Origin: Streptomyces sp. CMB-StM0423
Lineage (GTDB): Bacteria; Actinomycetota; Actinomycetes; Streptomycetales; Streptomycetaceae
Length of the DNA: 64,000 nt
Direction: 5' to 3'
NCBI RefSeq assembly: GCF_002847285.1
Contig: NZ_CP025407.1
Location: 744,001-808,000 of the forward strand
The notes beneath the pieces are model-generated. The model saw only the letters and a list, made by a program, of their open reading frames with translations, searched no databases and was not told the origin of the DNA. A program made the position numbers and the translations under genes. The number at the start of each line of letters is the position of its first letter. Positions within the stretch are counted from its first letter, which is position 1. Shown here piece after piece: positions 8,880 through 17,590 of this stretch.

Positions 8880-9332
8880 ATGGCGCGGATAGAGCAGGGC
8901 AGGGTGAATGTCGACACCGGCCACGGATTCGTCCTCTTCCTTGTGGGAATGCGGATCAATTACCTCTGGAAGGTGCACAGGTGGTGGCCGGCGTTCACCG
9001 CGATGCCGAAGCTGCTGGTGGAACTCGGCGAGGATCCGGAACTCGGACTGCTGGGCAGCAGAATGAGCCGCAGGGGACGTACGATCACGGTCGTGCAGTA
9101 CTGGCGTTCGGCCGCACACATCGAGGAGTTCTCGAAATCGCGGGAACACCGGCACAGGTCGTACTGGAAGTGGTTCAACCGCGCCGTCGGCAGCGGCGGG
9201 GACGTCGGCATCTGGCACGAGCTGTACCACGTGCAGCCGGGATCCTATGAGGCCCGCTATATCAACATGCCGGAATTCGGGCTCGGCGCCGCTTTCAGCG
9301 CGGAACCGGGCCGCAGAGCCGAACCGGAATGA
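8880..9332 (+). CDS. DUF4188-like small protein
   Basis: A 150-residue protein resembling DUF4188 (dimeric alpha+beta barrel, monooxygenase-like). Characteristic features are FVLFLVGMRINYLWKVHRWW near the N-terminus, MPKLLVEL, and the TVVQYWRS and EEFSKS segments in the middle. No cofactor motif is visible; relatives often act without cofactors or are uncharacterised. It is the only plus-strand gene between the two minus operons and has its own leader. ATG 8880, with GGAAGGGA about 10 bases upstream, is preferred to an in-frame start at 8769, which would add 37 residues unlike the family. A role in modifying the cluster product is possible but unproven. Confidence 0.7.
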   Translation: MARIEQGRVNVDTGHGFVLFLVGMRINYLWKVHRWWPAFTAMPKLLVELGEDPELGLLGSRMSRRGRTITVVQYWRSAAHIEEFSKSREHRHRSYWKWFNRAVGSGGDVGIWHELYHVQPGSYEARYINMPEFGLGAAFSAEPGRRAEPE

Positions 9333-9359
9333 GCCTGGAAGGCGGCGGGAGGCACCGGA

Positions 9360-10229
9360 TCAGGGTAATTCGGCGCCGCGTGTGCGGATTTCCCCGACGG
9401 TGTCCGCGACGCCCGCGGACACCACGGCCAGCGCCCCCGCGTGGCCGTTCCCCGGCGCCAGATCGACCAGGTGCCAGCCCGGCACGGCGGTGGAGACGTC
9501 GTCCGCGTCGAGGGCGCGGCCGAGGCCCACGCCGAGTCCTTTGAGGTACGCCTCCTTGCGCGTCCACAGCCGCGTGAACGCGGCGGAGCGCAGCGCCTCA
9601 GGCGCCGTCCGCACCACCGCGCGCTCCGCCGGGTGCAGCCGCTCCACCACACTCGGCTCGGGCGGCGCGGCCTTGACCGGCTCCACGTCGACGCCCACCG
9701 GGCCGGGCGCGACGGCGACGAGCACCAGCGCACCGCCGTGCGACAGCGAGAACTCCGGGCCGCCCGCGGGCCGTTCGAGCACCGGCCGGCCGTGCGGACC
9801 GCCGCACCGGGGGCAGGCCCGCCGGCCGAAGCGGAGCGCCGCGGGCGCGGTGCCGGTCAGCTCGCCCAGCAGCCGGCGCAGCTCGGCGTGGGCGACGCCG
9901 TAGCGGATCCGGTCGGCCCGGCGCAGGAAGCTCGCGTGCCGCCGCCGCTCGGCGTCGTCGAGCGCCGACAGGTCGGGCTCTGCGCCGGGCCCGGCGTCGA
10001 ACGCCCAGACCCGCGCGCCCCCCGGCAGCCCCGGCGGCGCGGCGGCGCCGGGCGTGACCCGTACGCCCGCGAAGACACCGCCGGGCGCGTCCGCGACCCG
10101 CACCGCCGCCCCGGACCCGTCCGCGGCTCCGGCCGCGCCGGCGCCGCTCGCCACCGCAGCCGCCCCGGCCGCTTCCCCGGGAACTCCCCCGTCCCGCTCC
10201 GGCGCCCGGCCTCGCGCGTGCTCCGCCAT
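9360..10229 (-). CDS. Sfp-type 4'-phosphopantetheinyl transferase
   Basis: Transfers phosphopantetheine from CoA to carrier-protein serines, here presumably Ser432 of the AT-ACP protein. Of 289 residues, the first 60 or so are Ala/Gly-rich with no clear fold. The enzyme core follows, with FSLSHGGALVLVAV, the Mg/CoA motif GVDVEPV and the helix RLWTRKEAYLKGLGVGL. A CPRCGG segment in the middle is common in actinobacterial members. It is the last gene of the PhyH-to-PPTase operon, 61 bases after the MFS gene. A later start that removes the low-complexity leader is possible. Its location next to an ACP-containing synthase supports a dedicated activator. Confidence 0.92.
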   Translation of the reverse strand: MAEHARGRAPERDGGVPGEAAGAAAVASGAGAAGAADGSGAAVRVADAPGGVFAGVRVTPGAAAPPGLPGGARVWAFDAGPGAEPDLSALDDAERRRHASFLRRADRIRYGVAHAELRRLLGELTGTAPAALRFGRRACPRCGGPHGRPVLERPAGGPEFSLSHGGALVLVAVAPGPVGVDVEPVKAAPPEPSVVERLHPAERAVVRTAPEALRSAAFTRLWTRKEAYLKGLGVGLGRALDADDVSTAVPGWHLVDLAPGNGHAGALAVVSAGVADTVGEIRTRGAELP

Positions 10230-10290
10230 CGCCGTCTCACCCCCGTTTCGAACAGCCCCTCCGCGCCGCCCCGTTCGCGCCCGGCGGCGC

Positions 10291-11451
10291 TCAGGCGTTG
10301 CTCAGCGCGGGCCAGCGTATACGCGTCGTGCACAGCGATACGAGCAGCGCGGACGCGGCGACGGCACCCATGCCCCACGCCAGCCCGGCACCACCCGCGA
10401 TGAAGCCGATCACCGCGGGCCCGCCCAGCAGCCCCGTGGTGCCCATCGACGCCACCAGGGACAGCGCGTCGGGCCCCTCCCGGGCGGCCGCGACGTACAC
10501 GCACGGCGTCACGGCCGCCACGCCCAGCCCGACGCACGCGAACCCGAGGAGCGCCGGCACCACCCCGCCCGCGAGCACCGCGAGGGCGAGGCCCGTGCCC
10601 GCCAGCGCGCTGCCGAGCCTGACCACGGGGCCGTCGCCCCAGCGGGTGCGCCAGCCGTCGGCGAAGAGGCGGGCGACGACCATCATCACGGAGACCACCG
10701 CGATGCCGAGCGGCGCGATCTCGGGCGCCGCGTCGGCGACGTCCTCCAGGTAGAGCGTCGACCAGTCGTTCATGGCGCCCTCGGTGAGGGTGCCGAGGGC
10801 CATCGCGCACCCCATCCACAGCGTGACGCGCGAGGGCAGCCGCCGGCGGCGGCGCTCCTTCTCCGGCTGCCGGAAGCCGTCCTCGGCGGGCAGCCCGGTG
10901 CGGGCGACGGCGAGCAGCGCGAGGAGCAGCACCGCGGCCACCGCGAAGTGCGCGGCCATCTCCTCGGTCGCGGTCTGGACGGCGGACGCCAGCAGCGCGG
11001 CGGCCAGCGACCCGGCGCTGAACGTCGCGTGCATCTTCGCCATGGCGGTGCGCTCGTGGATCTTCTCCAGCGCGGCACCCTGCGCGTTCATCGCCACGTT
11101 CAGGCAGCCGACGGCGACACCGTCGGCCGCAACCACGACCAGCGCCACCGGGTAGTCGGGCGCGGCGGCGAACGCGGGCAGGAACAGCAGCAGGGCGCCG
11201 GCCGAGGCGAACGCGAGGCGCTTGGCGCCGATCGCCTTCATGAGGTGGGCGACCAGCGGGAAGGAGGCCGCCGCACCCGCGCCGCAGGCCATGAGCAGCA
11301 GCCCCAGCTCGGTCGCCGTCAGGTCCAGCTCGTCCTTGACCCGCGGCAGCCGGGACACCCAGGTGACGTACTGGAAGCCCAGGAAGCAGAAGAGCGCCGC
11401 GATGGCCACCTGGGCGCGGCGGAAGTCGTCGCGTATCCGCGGCATCGTCAT
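10291..11451 (-). CDS. Major facilitator superfamily exporter
   Basis: A 386-residue integral membrane protein with about 12 hydrophobic segments. It resembles MFS proteins of the FucP/YbjJ-like group (GFQYVTWVSRLPRVKDEL early; GCLNVAMNAQGAALEK mid-N half; a basic loop with EKERRRRRL between halves). The ATG overlaps the stop of the GNAT gene as ATGA. In a biosynthetic operon the natural role is export of, or resistance to, the product; the substrate cannot be read from sequence. An in-frame start 11 codons upstream exists but would overlap the GNAT gene further. Confidence 0.88.
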   Translation of the reverse strand: MTMPRIRDDFRRAQVAIAALFCFLGFQYVTWVSRLPRVKDELDLTATELGLLLMACGAGAAASFPLVAHLMKAIGAKRLAFASAGALLLFLPAFAAAPDYPVALVVVAADGVAVGCLNVAMNAQGAALEKIHERTAMAKMHATFSAGSLAAALLASAVQTATEEMAAHFAVAAVLLLALLAVARTGLPAEDGFRQPEKERRRRRLPSRVTLWMGCAMALGTLTEGAMNDWSTLYLEDVADAAPEIAPLGIAVVSVMMVVARLFADGWRTRWGDGPVVRLGSALAGTGLALAVLAGGVVPALLGFACVGLGVAAVTPCVYVAAAREGPDALSLVASMGTTGLLGGPAVIGFIAGGAGLAWGMGAVAASALLVSLCTTRIRWPALSNA

Positions 11452-11975
11452 CGGCCCGCTTCCCTGGACATGTAGACCGCCCACGGGCCGTAGCCGGGCG
11501 GGGGTGCCACGTCGTAGTGCGGGCGGTAGCCGCGGCGGGTCCAGAACGCCGAGGTGCCGGCGACGGCGACGAGGGAGATCCGGCGGAACCGGCGGGCGCG
11601 GGCGGTGGCGGTGAGCCGGGCGAGCAGGCGCCCCGCGAGGCCGGCGCCGCGCAGGTGCTCGGCCACGACGATGTCGTGCAGGTGCAGGTTCTCGGTGGCG
11701 TGCCGGGACTCCTCCGCGCCGCGCAGGTCGGGACAGCGGAACTCCGGGTACGGCAGCGCCAGTAAGTAGCCCTCCGGGGCGCCGTCGGCGTCCAGGACGA
11801 AGCAGGTGCCGGGCGAGGCCCGGCCGCGCGACTCCAGGGCCGCCCGGCCCTCGGCGAGCGCCCGGCCGGCGTACGCGCGGTCCTCCAGCGCGGCGATGGC
11901 GCCCCAGTCGTGGGCGGCGATGTGCCGGATGCGCACGTCAGCCGGCGCGCAGGCAGGTGTGCGGTAGCGGGCCAT
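11448..11975 (-). CDS. GNAT-family N-acetyltransferase
   Basis: A 175-residue acetyl-CoA-dependent transferase. Beta-4 and the acetyl-CoA loop are visible as LHDIVVAEHLRGAGLAGRLL (the R-G-A-G-L-A-G variant of R/Q-x-x-G-x-G/A), followed by the C-terminal SAFWTRRGYRP segment. It sits between the decarboxylase and the exporter, so N-acetylation of the amine the decarboxylase would form is a reasonable guess, for biosynthesis or self-protection. The start is ambiguous. ATG 11975 overlaps the upstream gene by 38 bases; GTG 11936 would begin one base after its stop and give 162 residues. Confidence 0.85.
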   Translation of the reverse strand: MARYRTPACAPADVRIRHIAAHDWGAIAALEDRAYAGRALAEGRAALESRGRASPGTCFVLDADGAPEGYLLALPYPEFRCPDLRGAEESRHATENLHLHDIVVAEHLRGAGLAGRLLARLTATARARRFRRISLVAVAGTSAFWTRRGYRPHYDVAPPPGYGPWAVYMSREAGR

Positions 11976-13167
11976 AGCCGTTGAACCCCCGGGTCATGTA
12001 ACTGACGGCGTACGCGCCGCTGGAGAGGATCCACACCGGATCCCCGGACGCGGCCGCCCTGGGCACCTGCACCGGTACGCGGCCCTCCGCCAGGACGTCG
12101 TCGCTGTCGCAGGTGGGTCCGGCGACGACGGCCGGCACCAGCTCCGCGGCGGCGCCGTGGGAGGGGAACACCAGCGGGTACTGCAACTGGTCGACCTCGT
12201 ACAGGCCGTTGAACTTGCCGCAGCTCAGGAAGAGCCAGTAGCCCCGCCCGCCGTCCGGGTGCCGCCGTGAGGAGAGCCGCGCGACGTGCGCCCGGATCGC
12301 GCCGTGGTCGGCGACCAGGTGCCGGCCCGGCTCGACGACGAAGCGCAGCGGGCCGCGGGCCGCGGCGCGCAGCCGCGCCATGCCGGCGCGGATCGCCGCG
12401 AACGTCTCGTCCAGCTCCGGCACCAGCGGCCGGCCGCGCAGGTCACGGTAGCCGAGCGCGGGCAGGCCGCCGCCGAGGTTGACATGGTCGAGGTGGATGC
12501 CGCGCCGGGCCAGGGCCGCCAGCACGTCCGCGAAGGTGTCGAAGGCGCGGCGCCACGCCGCGGCCGTCATCTGCTGCGAGCCGACGTGCACGGAAAGACC
12601 GGCCGGGGTGAGCCCCGCGGCCCGTGCCCCGGCGAGCACCCGCACCGCCTCCCCGGGCGTGCAGCCGAACTTCCGGCTGAGCCCCCACAGCGCGCCCTCG
12701 CCGCTGGTGGCGAGCCGGCAGAACACCCGCGCGCCGGGAGCGAGTGCGGCGATGGCCAGCACGTCCTCGGGGCTGTCGGTGGCGAAGTCGCGGACCCCGA
12801 GGCGGTGCGCGGCGAGGATGCCGCGGTCGGACTTGACGGTGTTGCCGTAGTGGATACGGGCCGCGGGCGCGCCGGTGCGGAGCGCCTGCGCGACCTCGCC
12901 GGGGCTGGCGGCGTCGAACCCGGCGCCCTTCTCCGCGAGCCGGGCGAGCACCTCGTCGACGGGGCACGCCTTCATCGCGAACCTGACGTCGACGCCGGGC
13001 AGCCGGCGCCGCAGCTCGTCGTAGCGCTCCTCGATGCCGGGCAGGTCGTAGATGATCCGGTCGTCGTCGGCGGCGGCGAGTGCGGCGCGCAGCCGCGCGG
13101 TCACGGCGGCGGTCGTCGCGGGGGGCGCCGGCGGGGCCGGCCGCGGGGGCCGTACCGCCGCGGTCAC
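11938..13167 (-). CDS. Fold-type III PLP amino-acid decarboxylase (ornithine/lysine/DAP type)
   Basis: A 409-residue alanine-racemase-fold decarboxylase. PLP lysine is Lys66 in RFAMKACP; HVGSQQ, the phosphate-binding NLGGGLP (230-236) and EPGRHLV (279-285) follow. Cys353 in AGPTCDSDDVL is the conserved second active-site Cys-Asp region of ornithine and diaminopimelate decarboxylases. The reaction is decarboxylation of a basic amino acid to a di- or polyamine; the exact substrate is unclear. GTG is chosen because it overlaps the upstream stop as GTGA. It probably supplies an amine building block, or it modifies an amino-acid-derived product of the cluster. Confidence 0.88.
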   Translation of the reverse strand: MTAAVRPPRPAPPAPPATTAAVTARLRAALAAADDDRIIYDLPGIEERYDELRRRLPGVDVRFAMKACPVDEVLARLAEKGAGFDAASPGEVAQALRTGAPAARIHYGNTVKSDRGILAAHRLGVRDFATDSPEDVLAIAALAPGARVFCRLATSGEGALWGLSRKFGCTPGEAVRVLAGARAAGLTPAGLSVHVGSQQMTAAAWRRAFDTFADVLAALARRGIHLDHVNLGGGLPALGYRDLRGRPLVPELDETFAAIRAGMARLRAAARGPLRFVVEPGRHLVADHGAIRAHVARLSSRRHPDGGRGYWLFLSCGKFNGLYEVDQLQYPLVFPSHGAAAELVPAVVAGPTCDSDDVLAEGRVPVQVPRAAASGDPVWILSSGAYAVSYMTRGFNGYGPLPHTCLRAG

Positions 13168-14477
13168 CGGACGGTCCCCGGCACGTCCGTCGCCGCGCTC
13201 GCCCGTACCAGCGGCTCCCACGCGGCGATCAGCAGCGCGAAGTCGGCCATGTCGCGGGCGGCCTCGTCCAGCAGGTCAGGGCCGCGCGCGGCCAGCAGGC
13301 CGGCGAACTCCGCGTATCTGCCGCCGAGCTTGCGGTACCCGATCTCCAGGGCCGTCAGCCGCATGACGTTCTCGTCGCGGTCGAGCCGCGCGCTGCGCGC
13401 GACCGGTTCGCCGACGGCGGCGGCGCGCGGGCGGTGCCGGTCGTCGAGGAGCGCGGCGCCGGCGGCGGCCAGTTCGCCGTAGACGACGTTGAAGTACCGC
13501 ATCGACAGCAGGAACTTGGCGAACCGCATCTGGTACGCGGTGAAACCGGCGCCGGTCTTCCGCTCACCGGTGTGGTAGTTGACGACGTGCCGGTTGTGCA
13601 GGACGCCGGGCAGGGTGGCGTCGTGGACGAGGTGGAGGAGGAAGTAGTCGCTGCCGATCGTGTCGGTGGCGGGCGGCAGCGGTACGGCCTCGTACACGCC
13701 GCGGCGGAAGGCGACGTTGCACATGTCGACGCGCATCGGGTCGACGGCGCCGAGGACGGCGTGGTCGCCGCCGAACGCCTCGGTGCCCGCGCCCTTGAAG
13801 GACTCCTCGACCAGCGCCCGCTTGCGCTCCTCCGGCCAGTGCGGCGGCGCCCAGAGGCTCACGACGTCGTGGTAGACGGCGGGATCGAGGTCGTTGACCT
13901 CGGCGATGTCGACGGACATCTCGCCGACGAAGGAGGCGCCGACGAGCGAGACGGGCTTGTGGGCGTGCAGCGGGTTCAGCGCGTCGGCGTCGACCCGGCG
14001 GGCCGCGTCGGCGGCGGGAAGCCCGAGGGTGGCGAGTTCGTGGTGGACGGGGAAGACGGGCCGGCCGCCGGCCGTCTGGTAGCGGCTGTCGGAGTCCCGG
14101 CGGTGCACCGAGCGGCAGCCGAGGGCGGCGGCGAGGAGGAACGCGCGGTCGGTGCAGGCGCCGTACGACACGGCGTCGGGCAGCAGCAGGCGCAGCAGCT
14201 TCTCCGCCCCCGCGACCCGGGCGCGGCGGAGCACGGCGGCGAGGAACGTACGCTGCTCGGCCTCGCCGAGGTGGTGCACGACGACCCCGGGCACGGGCGG
14301 CAGCCCGGCGACCGCGGCGGCGTGGCCCGCGCGGTCGCGGGCGGCGGCGGAGTCGAGGATCAGGAAGTGCACCTCGGCGCCGAAGTGGGCGGCGGCGTGG
14401 ACGGCTTCCTCGTGGACGGCGGCGATGGTGGCCGCGCAGGCGCGGTTCGTGGGCAGCGTCAGGCAGATGCGTGCCAC
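13164..14477 (-). CDS. Glycosyltransferase-like protein of unknown function (DUF6271-like)
   Basis: A 437-residue protein I cannot assign firmly. The N-terminus, ARICLTLPTNRACAATI, with an alternating beta/alpha pattern (VHFLILDS, a conserved basic helix), looks like a GT-A nucleotide-sugar fold. A DSD triplet at 128-130 (HRRDSDSRYQ) could be the metal-binding DxD motif. Later come VSLVGASFVGEMSVDI and TDTIGSDYFLLHLVHD. It resembles the DUF6271 group as I recall it. It overlaps its neighbours by 19 bases (upstream) and 4 bases (downstream), so it belongs to the operon. A sugar or other group transfer to the product is plausible but unproven. GTG 14477 follows GGGGGAG closely. Confidence 0.6.
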   Translation of the reverse strand: MARICLTLPTNRACAATIAAVHEEAVHAAAHFGAEVHFLILDSAAARDRAGHAAAVAGLPPVPGVVVHHLGEAEQRTFLAAVLRRARVAGAEKLLRLLLPDAVSYGACTDRAFLLAAALGCRSVHRRDSDSRYQTAGGRPVFPVHHELATLGLPAADAARRVDADALNPLHAHKPVSLVGASFVGEMSVDIAEVNDLDPAVYHDVVSLWAPPHWPEERKRALVEESFKGAGTEAFGGDHAVLGAVDPMRVDMCNVAFRRGVYEAVPLPPATDTIGSDYFLLHLVHDATLPGVLHNRHVVNYHTGERKTGAGFTAYQMRFAKFLLSMRYFNVVYGELAAAGAALLDDRHRPRAAAVGEPVARSARLDRDENVMRLTALEIGYRKLGGRYAEFAGLLAARGPDLLDEAARDMADFALLIAAWEPLVRASAATDVPGTVR

Positions 14478-15565
14478 GGCTCCCCCGTCCGCTCCGGCTC
14501 CGCCGCGGCCCGGCCCCCGGCGGTCCCGCCGGGTGCGGCGTCCGGCGCGGGCCCGCGCCAGGAGTCGAGCCCGAGGAGCTTGCGGCCGAGGCCGGTCAGC
14601 GCGGCGGGTCCGTACCGCTCGGACTCGTGCCGGCGGGAGTCGCCGAGCAGGGTGGCGTTCCAGTCGGGGGTGCTCAGGGTGCGCCAGGACTCGACGCGCG
14701 AGCGGCGCAGCCGCTCGTGCTCCTCCAGGGCGGGCATCATCGAGAGGTACTGCACGGCGCGTACGCCGCTTTCCGAGGCGTTCGCGGCGACGCCGTGGGC
14801 CAGCAGCCCGTTCCAGATCAGCAGGTCGCCGGCGGCCAGTTCCGGGCGTACGACGGGGAACTCGGCGCGGTCGGTGTTCGGCCGGATCGGGTCGCGGTCC
14901 GCGGGCCGGCCGAGCTTCCACTTCTCGAAGTCGCGGAACAGTTCGGGAGCGCACTGGAAGCCGCCGCGGTCGGGGCGGGTGTCGTTGAGCGCGATGATGC
15001 CCTGCACGCGCTGCGGGAGGACGGCGAGGGTGGTGTCGACGTCCCAGTGCAGCTCGATGTCGAAGCCGGTGTCGTTGGGCTCGATGAGGGTGCGGCTGCG
15101 GTTGCCGACGTTGGGCGGGTTGAGGTTCAGCCGGTCGAGCGTCACCCACAGCTCGTCGCAGTCCCAGACGTCGGCGAAGGCGTCGTAGACGCGGCGGGTC
15201 TGGCGGCTGTCCCAGATCAACTGGTGCTGGTACGCCTCGACGAAGCCGTAGACGTGCAGGTCGCGGTCGAGGTCGGAGCGGAACTCGCGGTCCTCGTACC
15301 AGGTCTCGGGGCGGTCGGGGTCCAGGCCCTGGAAGTCCCAGGCGAAGTCGAGCAGCAGGGCGGCGGCTTCCGCGGGTATCGCTTCCCTGACCACGACGTA
15401 GCCGTAGGTCTGCCAGTGGGCGTAGTCCTCGTCGGACAGCACGCGCAGCGGGCGGGACTTACGGATGTCGCGTAACGGGGTGCGGGCGAGGTAGGACTCG
15501 CCGTCGGCGCTGAAGTACGGGGTGTCGGAAGCGGCACGGTAAAGGTACGGGCCGGGGTCGGGCAT
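14459..15565 (-). CDS. Phytanoyl-CoA dioxygenase family Fe(II)/2-oxoglutarate oxygenase
   Basis: A 368-residue non-haem iron oxygenase that hydroxylates an aliphatic carbon using 2-oxoglutarate. The facial triad appears as His-x-Asp in ELHWDVD, with the distal His in GLLAHGVAAN and the 2OG-binding Arg in VRAVQYLSM. The double-stranded beta-helix core is preceded by RVLSDEDYAHWQTYGYVVV, typical of PhyH members. It is the first gene of the six-gene operon, with a GGAGG site 8 bases before the ATG. The substrate may be an amino acid, a carrier-bound acyl chain or the finished product; the sequence does not decide. The C-terminal 30 residues are a low-complexity tail overlapping the next gene. 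Confidence 0.88.
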   Translation of the reverse strand: MPDPGPYLYRAASDTPYFSADGESYLARTPLRDIRKSRPLRVLSDEDYAHWQTYGYVVVREAIPAEAAALLLDFAWDFQGLDPDRPETWYEDREFRSDLDRDLHVYGFVEAYQHQLIWDSRQTRRVYDAFADVWDCDELWVTLDRLNLNPPNVGNRSRTLIEPNDTGFDIELHWDVDTTLAVLPQRVQGIIALNDTRPDRGGFQCAPELFRDFEKWKLGRPADRDPIRPNTDRAEFPVVRPELAAGDLLIWNGLLAHGVAANASESGVRAVQYLSMMPALEEHERLRRSRVESWRTLSTPDWNATLLGDSRRHESERYGPAALTGLGRKLLGLDSWRGPAPDAAPGGTAGGRAAAEPERTGEPWHASA

Positions 15566-15604
15566 GGAACGTCCTCCAGAAGTGGAACTCGTTGCGTGCT
15601 GCCG

Positions 15605-17146
15605 TCACACCGCGCCGGTGAGGACCTCGGCCGCGGCGATGCCGGAGACGCGCGTGGCACCGTGGGTCGACAGGTGCACGGCGCCGAGCCGGTCCTCGGC
15701 GGGCAGCCCCATCTCGACGACGAGCGCGTCGGGCCGGCGCCGCAGCAGGTCGGCCAGGGCCTGCCACATCCACGGGTGGCGGGCGGCGTCGCGGACGACG
15801 ACGACCAGCTCGCGGCCGTCGGCCGGGCGCAGCGCCCGGCCGTCGAGCACGTCAGCGGCGCCGCCGGCCGCGCCGGTCAGCTCGGACTCGCCGAGGCGCA
15901 CCGAGGTGGTGCCGGGGCGCAGGGCGCGCAGCGGTTCGGCGACGCCCCAGGGCGTACGGCCGTCGATGGCGAGGCTGGTGACGGGCGAGAACTCGACGAC
16001 GTGCGGATCGCCGGCGAGGGGGAAGCGGGCCGGGCCCGCCGGGTCGTGGTGGACCCGGACGGCGCGGCGGGCGGCGACGAGGCCGATCTCGTGGTGGGCC
16101 CCGTCGCCGCCGCGGGGGTCGCCGGCGGGGACGCCGCGGGTCAGCGCGGCGGACCAGGCGGCGAACTCGTGTACCCGGGCGGCGGCTTCCGCGAGCCGCT
16201 CCGCGGGCAGGCTGCCGTCGCGCACGGCGGCGACGATGGCGGCGGTCAGGTCGGTGGTGACGGACTCCTCGGCGTTCTCGCCGCCGACGCAGACGGCGTC
16301 GACGCCGCCGGCGAGCGCGCGGACGGTGGCGCCGTCGATGCCGTACAGATCGGAGACGGCGCCCATCTCGATGCCGTCGGTGACGACGAGGCCGGTGAAG
16401 CCGAGTTCGTCACGCAGCAGGTCGCGGATGATGCGGGGGCTGAGGGTGGCGGGGAGGGTGTCGTCGTAGGCGGGGATGAGCATGTGCGCCGTCATGACGG
16501 TGCGTACGCCCGCCTCCATGGCGGCGGTGAACGGCGGCAGCGCGGTGCGGGCGATCTCGCGGGCGTCGGCGGCGACGTGCGGCAGGCCGTGGTGGGAGTC
16601 GACGCTGGTGTCGCCGTGGCCGGGGAAGTGCTTGGCGCAGGCGGCGACGCCTGCGGACTGCAGGCCGCGGATCCAGGCGGCGGTGTGCCGGCAGACGAGG
16701 TCGGTGCGGGCGCCGAAGGAGCGGACGCCGATGACGGGGTTCTTGGGGTTGGAGTTGACGTCGGCGGAGGGGGCGTAGTTGAGCGAGACGCCCATGGCGT
16801 GCAGTTGGCGGCCGATGTCGTACGCGACCTGCTCGGTCAGCTCGACGTCGTCGACGGCGCCGAGGGCGAGGTTGCCGGGGCGGGTGGCGCCGGTGCCGGC
16901 CTCGATCCTGGTGACGTCGCCGGCCTCCTCGTCGATGGCGATGATCAGGTCGGGGTTCTCGGCGCGCAGCTCGGCGGTGAGGGCGGCCACCTGCTCGGGG
17001 TGGACGATGTTGCGGCCGAACAGGACCACGGACGCCAGGCCCTCGCCGATTCTGCGGCGCAGCCAGTCGGGCGCGGTCGTGCCCACGAACCCCGGCTGGA
17101 GAACCGAGTTGGCAAGCCGGGCGAGTTCGGGGTTGTTGGCTGCCAT
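15605..17146 (-). CDS. Glycoside hydrolase family 3 beta-N-acetylhexosaminidase (NagZ-like)
   Basis: A 513-residue GH3 enzyme. The signature KHFPGHGDTSVDSHHGLP is the NagZ-type acid/base His-Asp loop, and the nucleophile Asp is in VVTDGIEMGAV. The expected reaction is release of N-acetylglucosamine from chitooligosaccharides or peptidoglycan fragments. No signal peptide is visible (AANNPELARLANSV), so it probably acts in the cytoplasm on imported sugars. The C-terminal third is the alpha/beta sandwich domain of longer actinobacterial members. The ATG is preceded by GGAGG 5 bases upstream. Two dre-like sites lie in its promoter, consistent with GlcNAc-responsive control. Confidence 0.92.
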   Translation of the reverse strand: MAANNPELARLANSVLQPGFVGTTAPDWLRRRIGEGLASVVLFGRNIVHPEQVAALTAELRAENPDLIIAIDEEAGDVTRIEAGTGATRPGNLALGAVDDVELTEQVAYDIGRQLHAMGVSLNYAPSADVNSNPKNPVIGVRSFGARTDLVCRHTAAWIRGLQSAGVAACAKHFPGHGDTSVDSHHGLPHVAADAREIARTALPPFTAAMEAGVRTVMTAHMLIPAYDDTLPATLSPRIIRDLLRDELGFTGLVVTDGIEMGAVSDLYGIDGATVRALAGGVDAVCVGGENAEESVTTDLTAAIVAAVRDGSLPAERLAEAAARVHEFAAWSAALTRGVPAGDPRGGDGAHHEIGLVAARRAVRVHHDPAGPARFPLAGDPHVVEFSPVTSLAIDGRTPWGVAEPLRALRPGTTSVRLGESELTGAAGGAADVLDGRALRPADGRELVVVVRDAARHPWMWQALADLLRRRPDALVVEMGLPAEDRLGAVHLSTHGATRVSGIAAAEVLTGAV

Positions 17147-17265
17147 GGAGACCTCCGCGGGAGCAGGGGCGGGACGGCGGCCGCGGCGGACTGCGGGGCC
17201 GGGCGCGCGACGGGTGCGAGTGGGGTGGAAGGAGGGTCGGAAGGGGCTGACGTGGCGACGAAAGA

Positions 17266-17281
17266 CTTGGTACAGACCAAT
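17266..17281. promoter_or_regulatory. dre-like operator 1 (DasR/NagR type)
   Basis: CTTGGTACAGACCAAT, an inverted repeat built on TTGGT/ACCAA, matches the dre consensus ACTGGTCTAGACCACT at 11 of 16 positions. It would lie at about +1 to +20 of the GH3 transcript. DasR represses GlcNAc and chitin genes in Streptomyces. Confidence 0.55.
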
Positions 17282-17286
17282 GCCGG

Positions 17287-17316
17287 ATACTGGCCTATAC
17301 CAATCGGGAGTGTCAA
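17287..17316 (-). promoter_or_regulatory. Predicted promoter of the GH3 gene
   Basis: On the minus strand a consensus -35 TTGACA (17311-17316) is followed after 18 bases by CAGTAT (17287-17292). The start codon is about 140 bases downstream. One dre-like site overlaps the -10 and spacer, and the other falls just after the expected transcription start. Confidence 0.45.
17289..17304. promoter_or_regulatory. dre-like operator 2 (DasR/NagR type)
   Basis: ACTGGCCTATACCAAT matches the dre consensus at 13 of 16 positions. It lies between the predicted -35 and -10 of the GH3 promoter. Its centre is 23 bases from that of the first site, about two helical turns. Confidence 0.6.
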
Positions 17317-17590
17317 GGAAGTCCGCGATCCGGGCGGAGGCGGAATGCCCTGCTCCGCAACGCTCGGCGGCCGGGGCCGACCTGCGGGTGGCCTGCGGAC
17401 CACGCTCCGTACGGCGGTTGCGTGGGCGCGCTCCCGGGCGGGAAGCCCCGGTCCTTCGCGGGTGTTGAGGTTGACAGCCTTTGACAGGGGCCGCCGGCCG
17501 GACTGCGGCGGCGGCGTGCCGGCGGGACAATGGCGGCGAGGTGGCGCACGCGGCGCGTGCGCGTCACGGCAGCAAACCCGGAGGTGCCCC

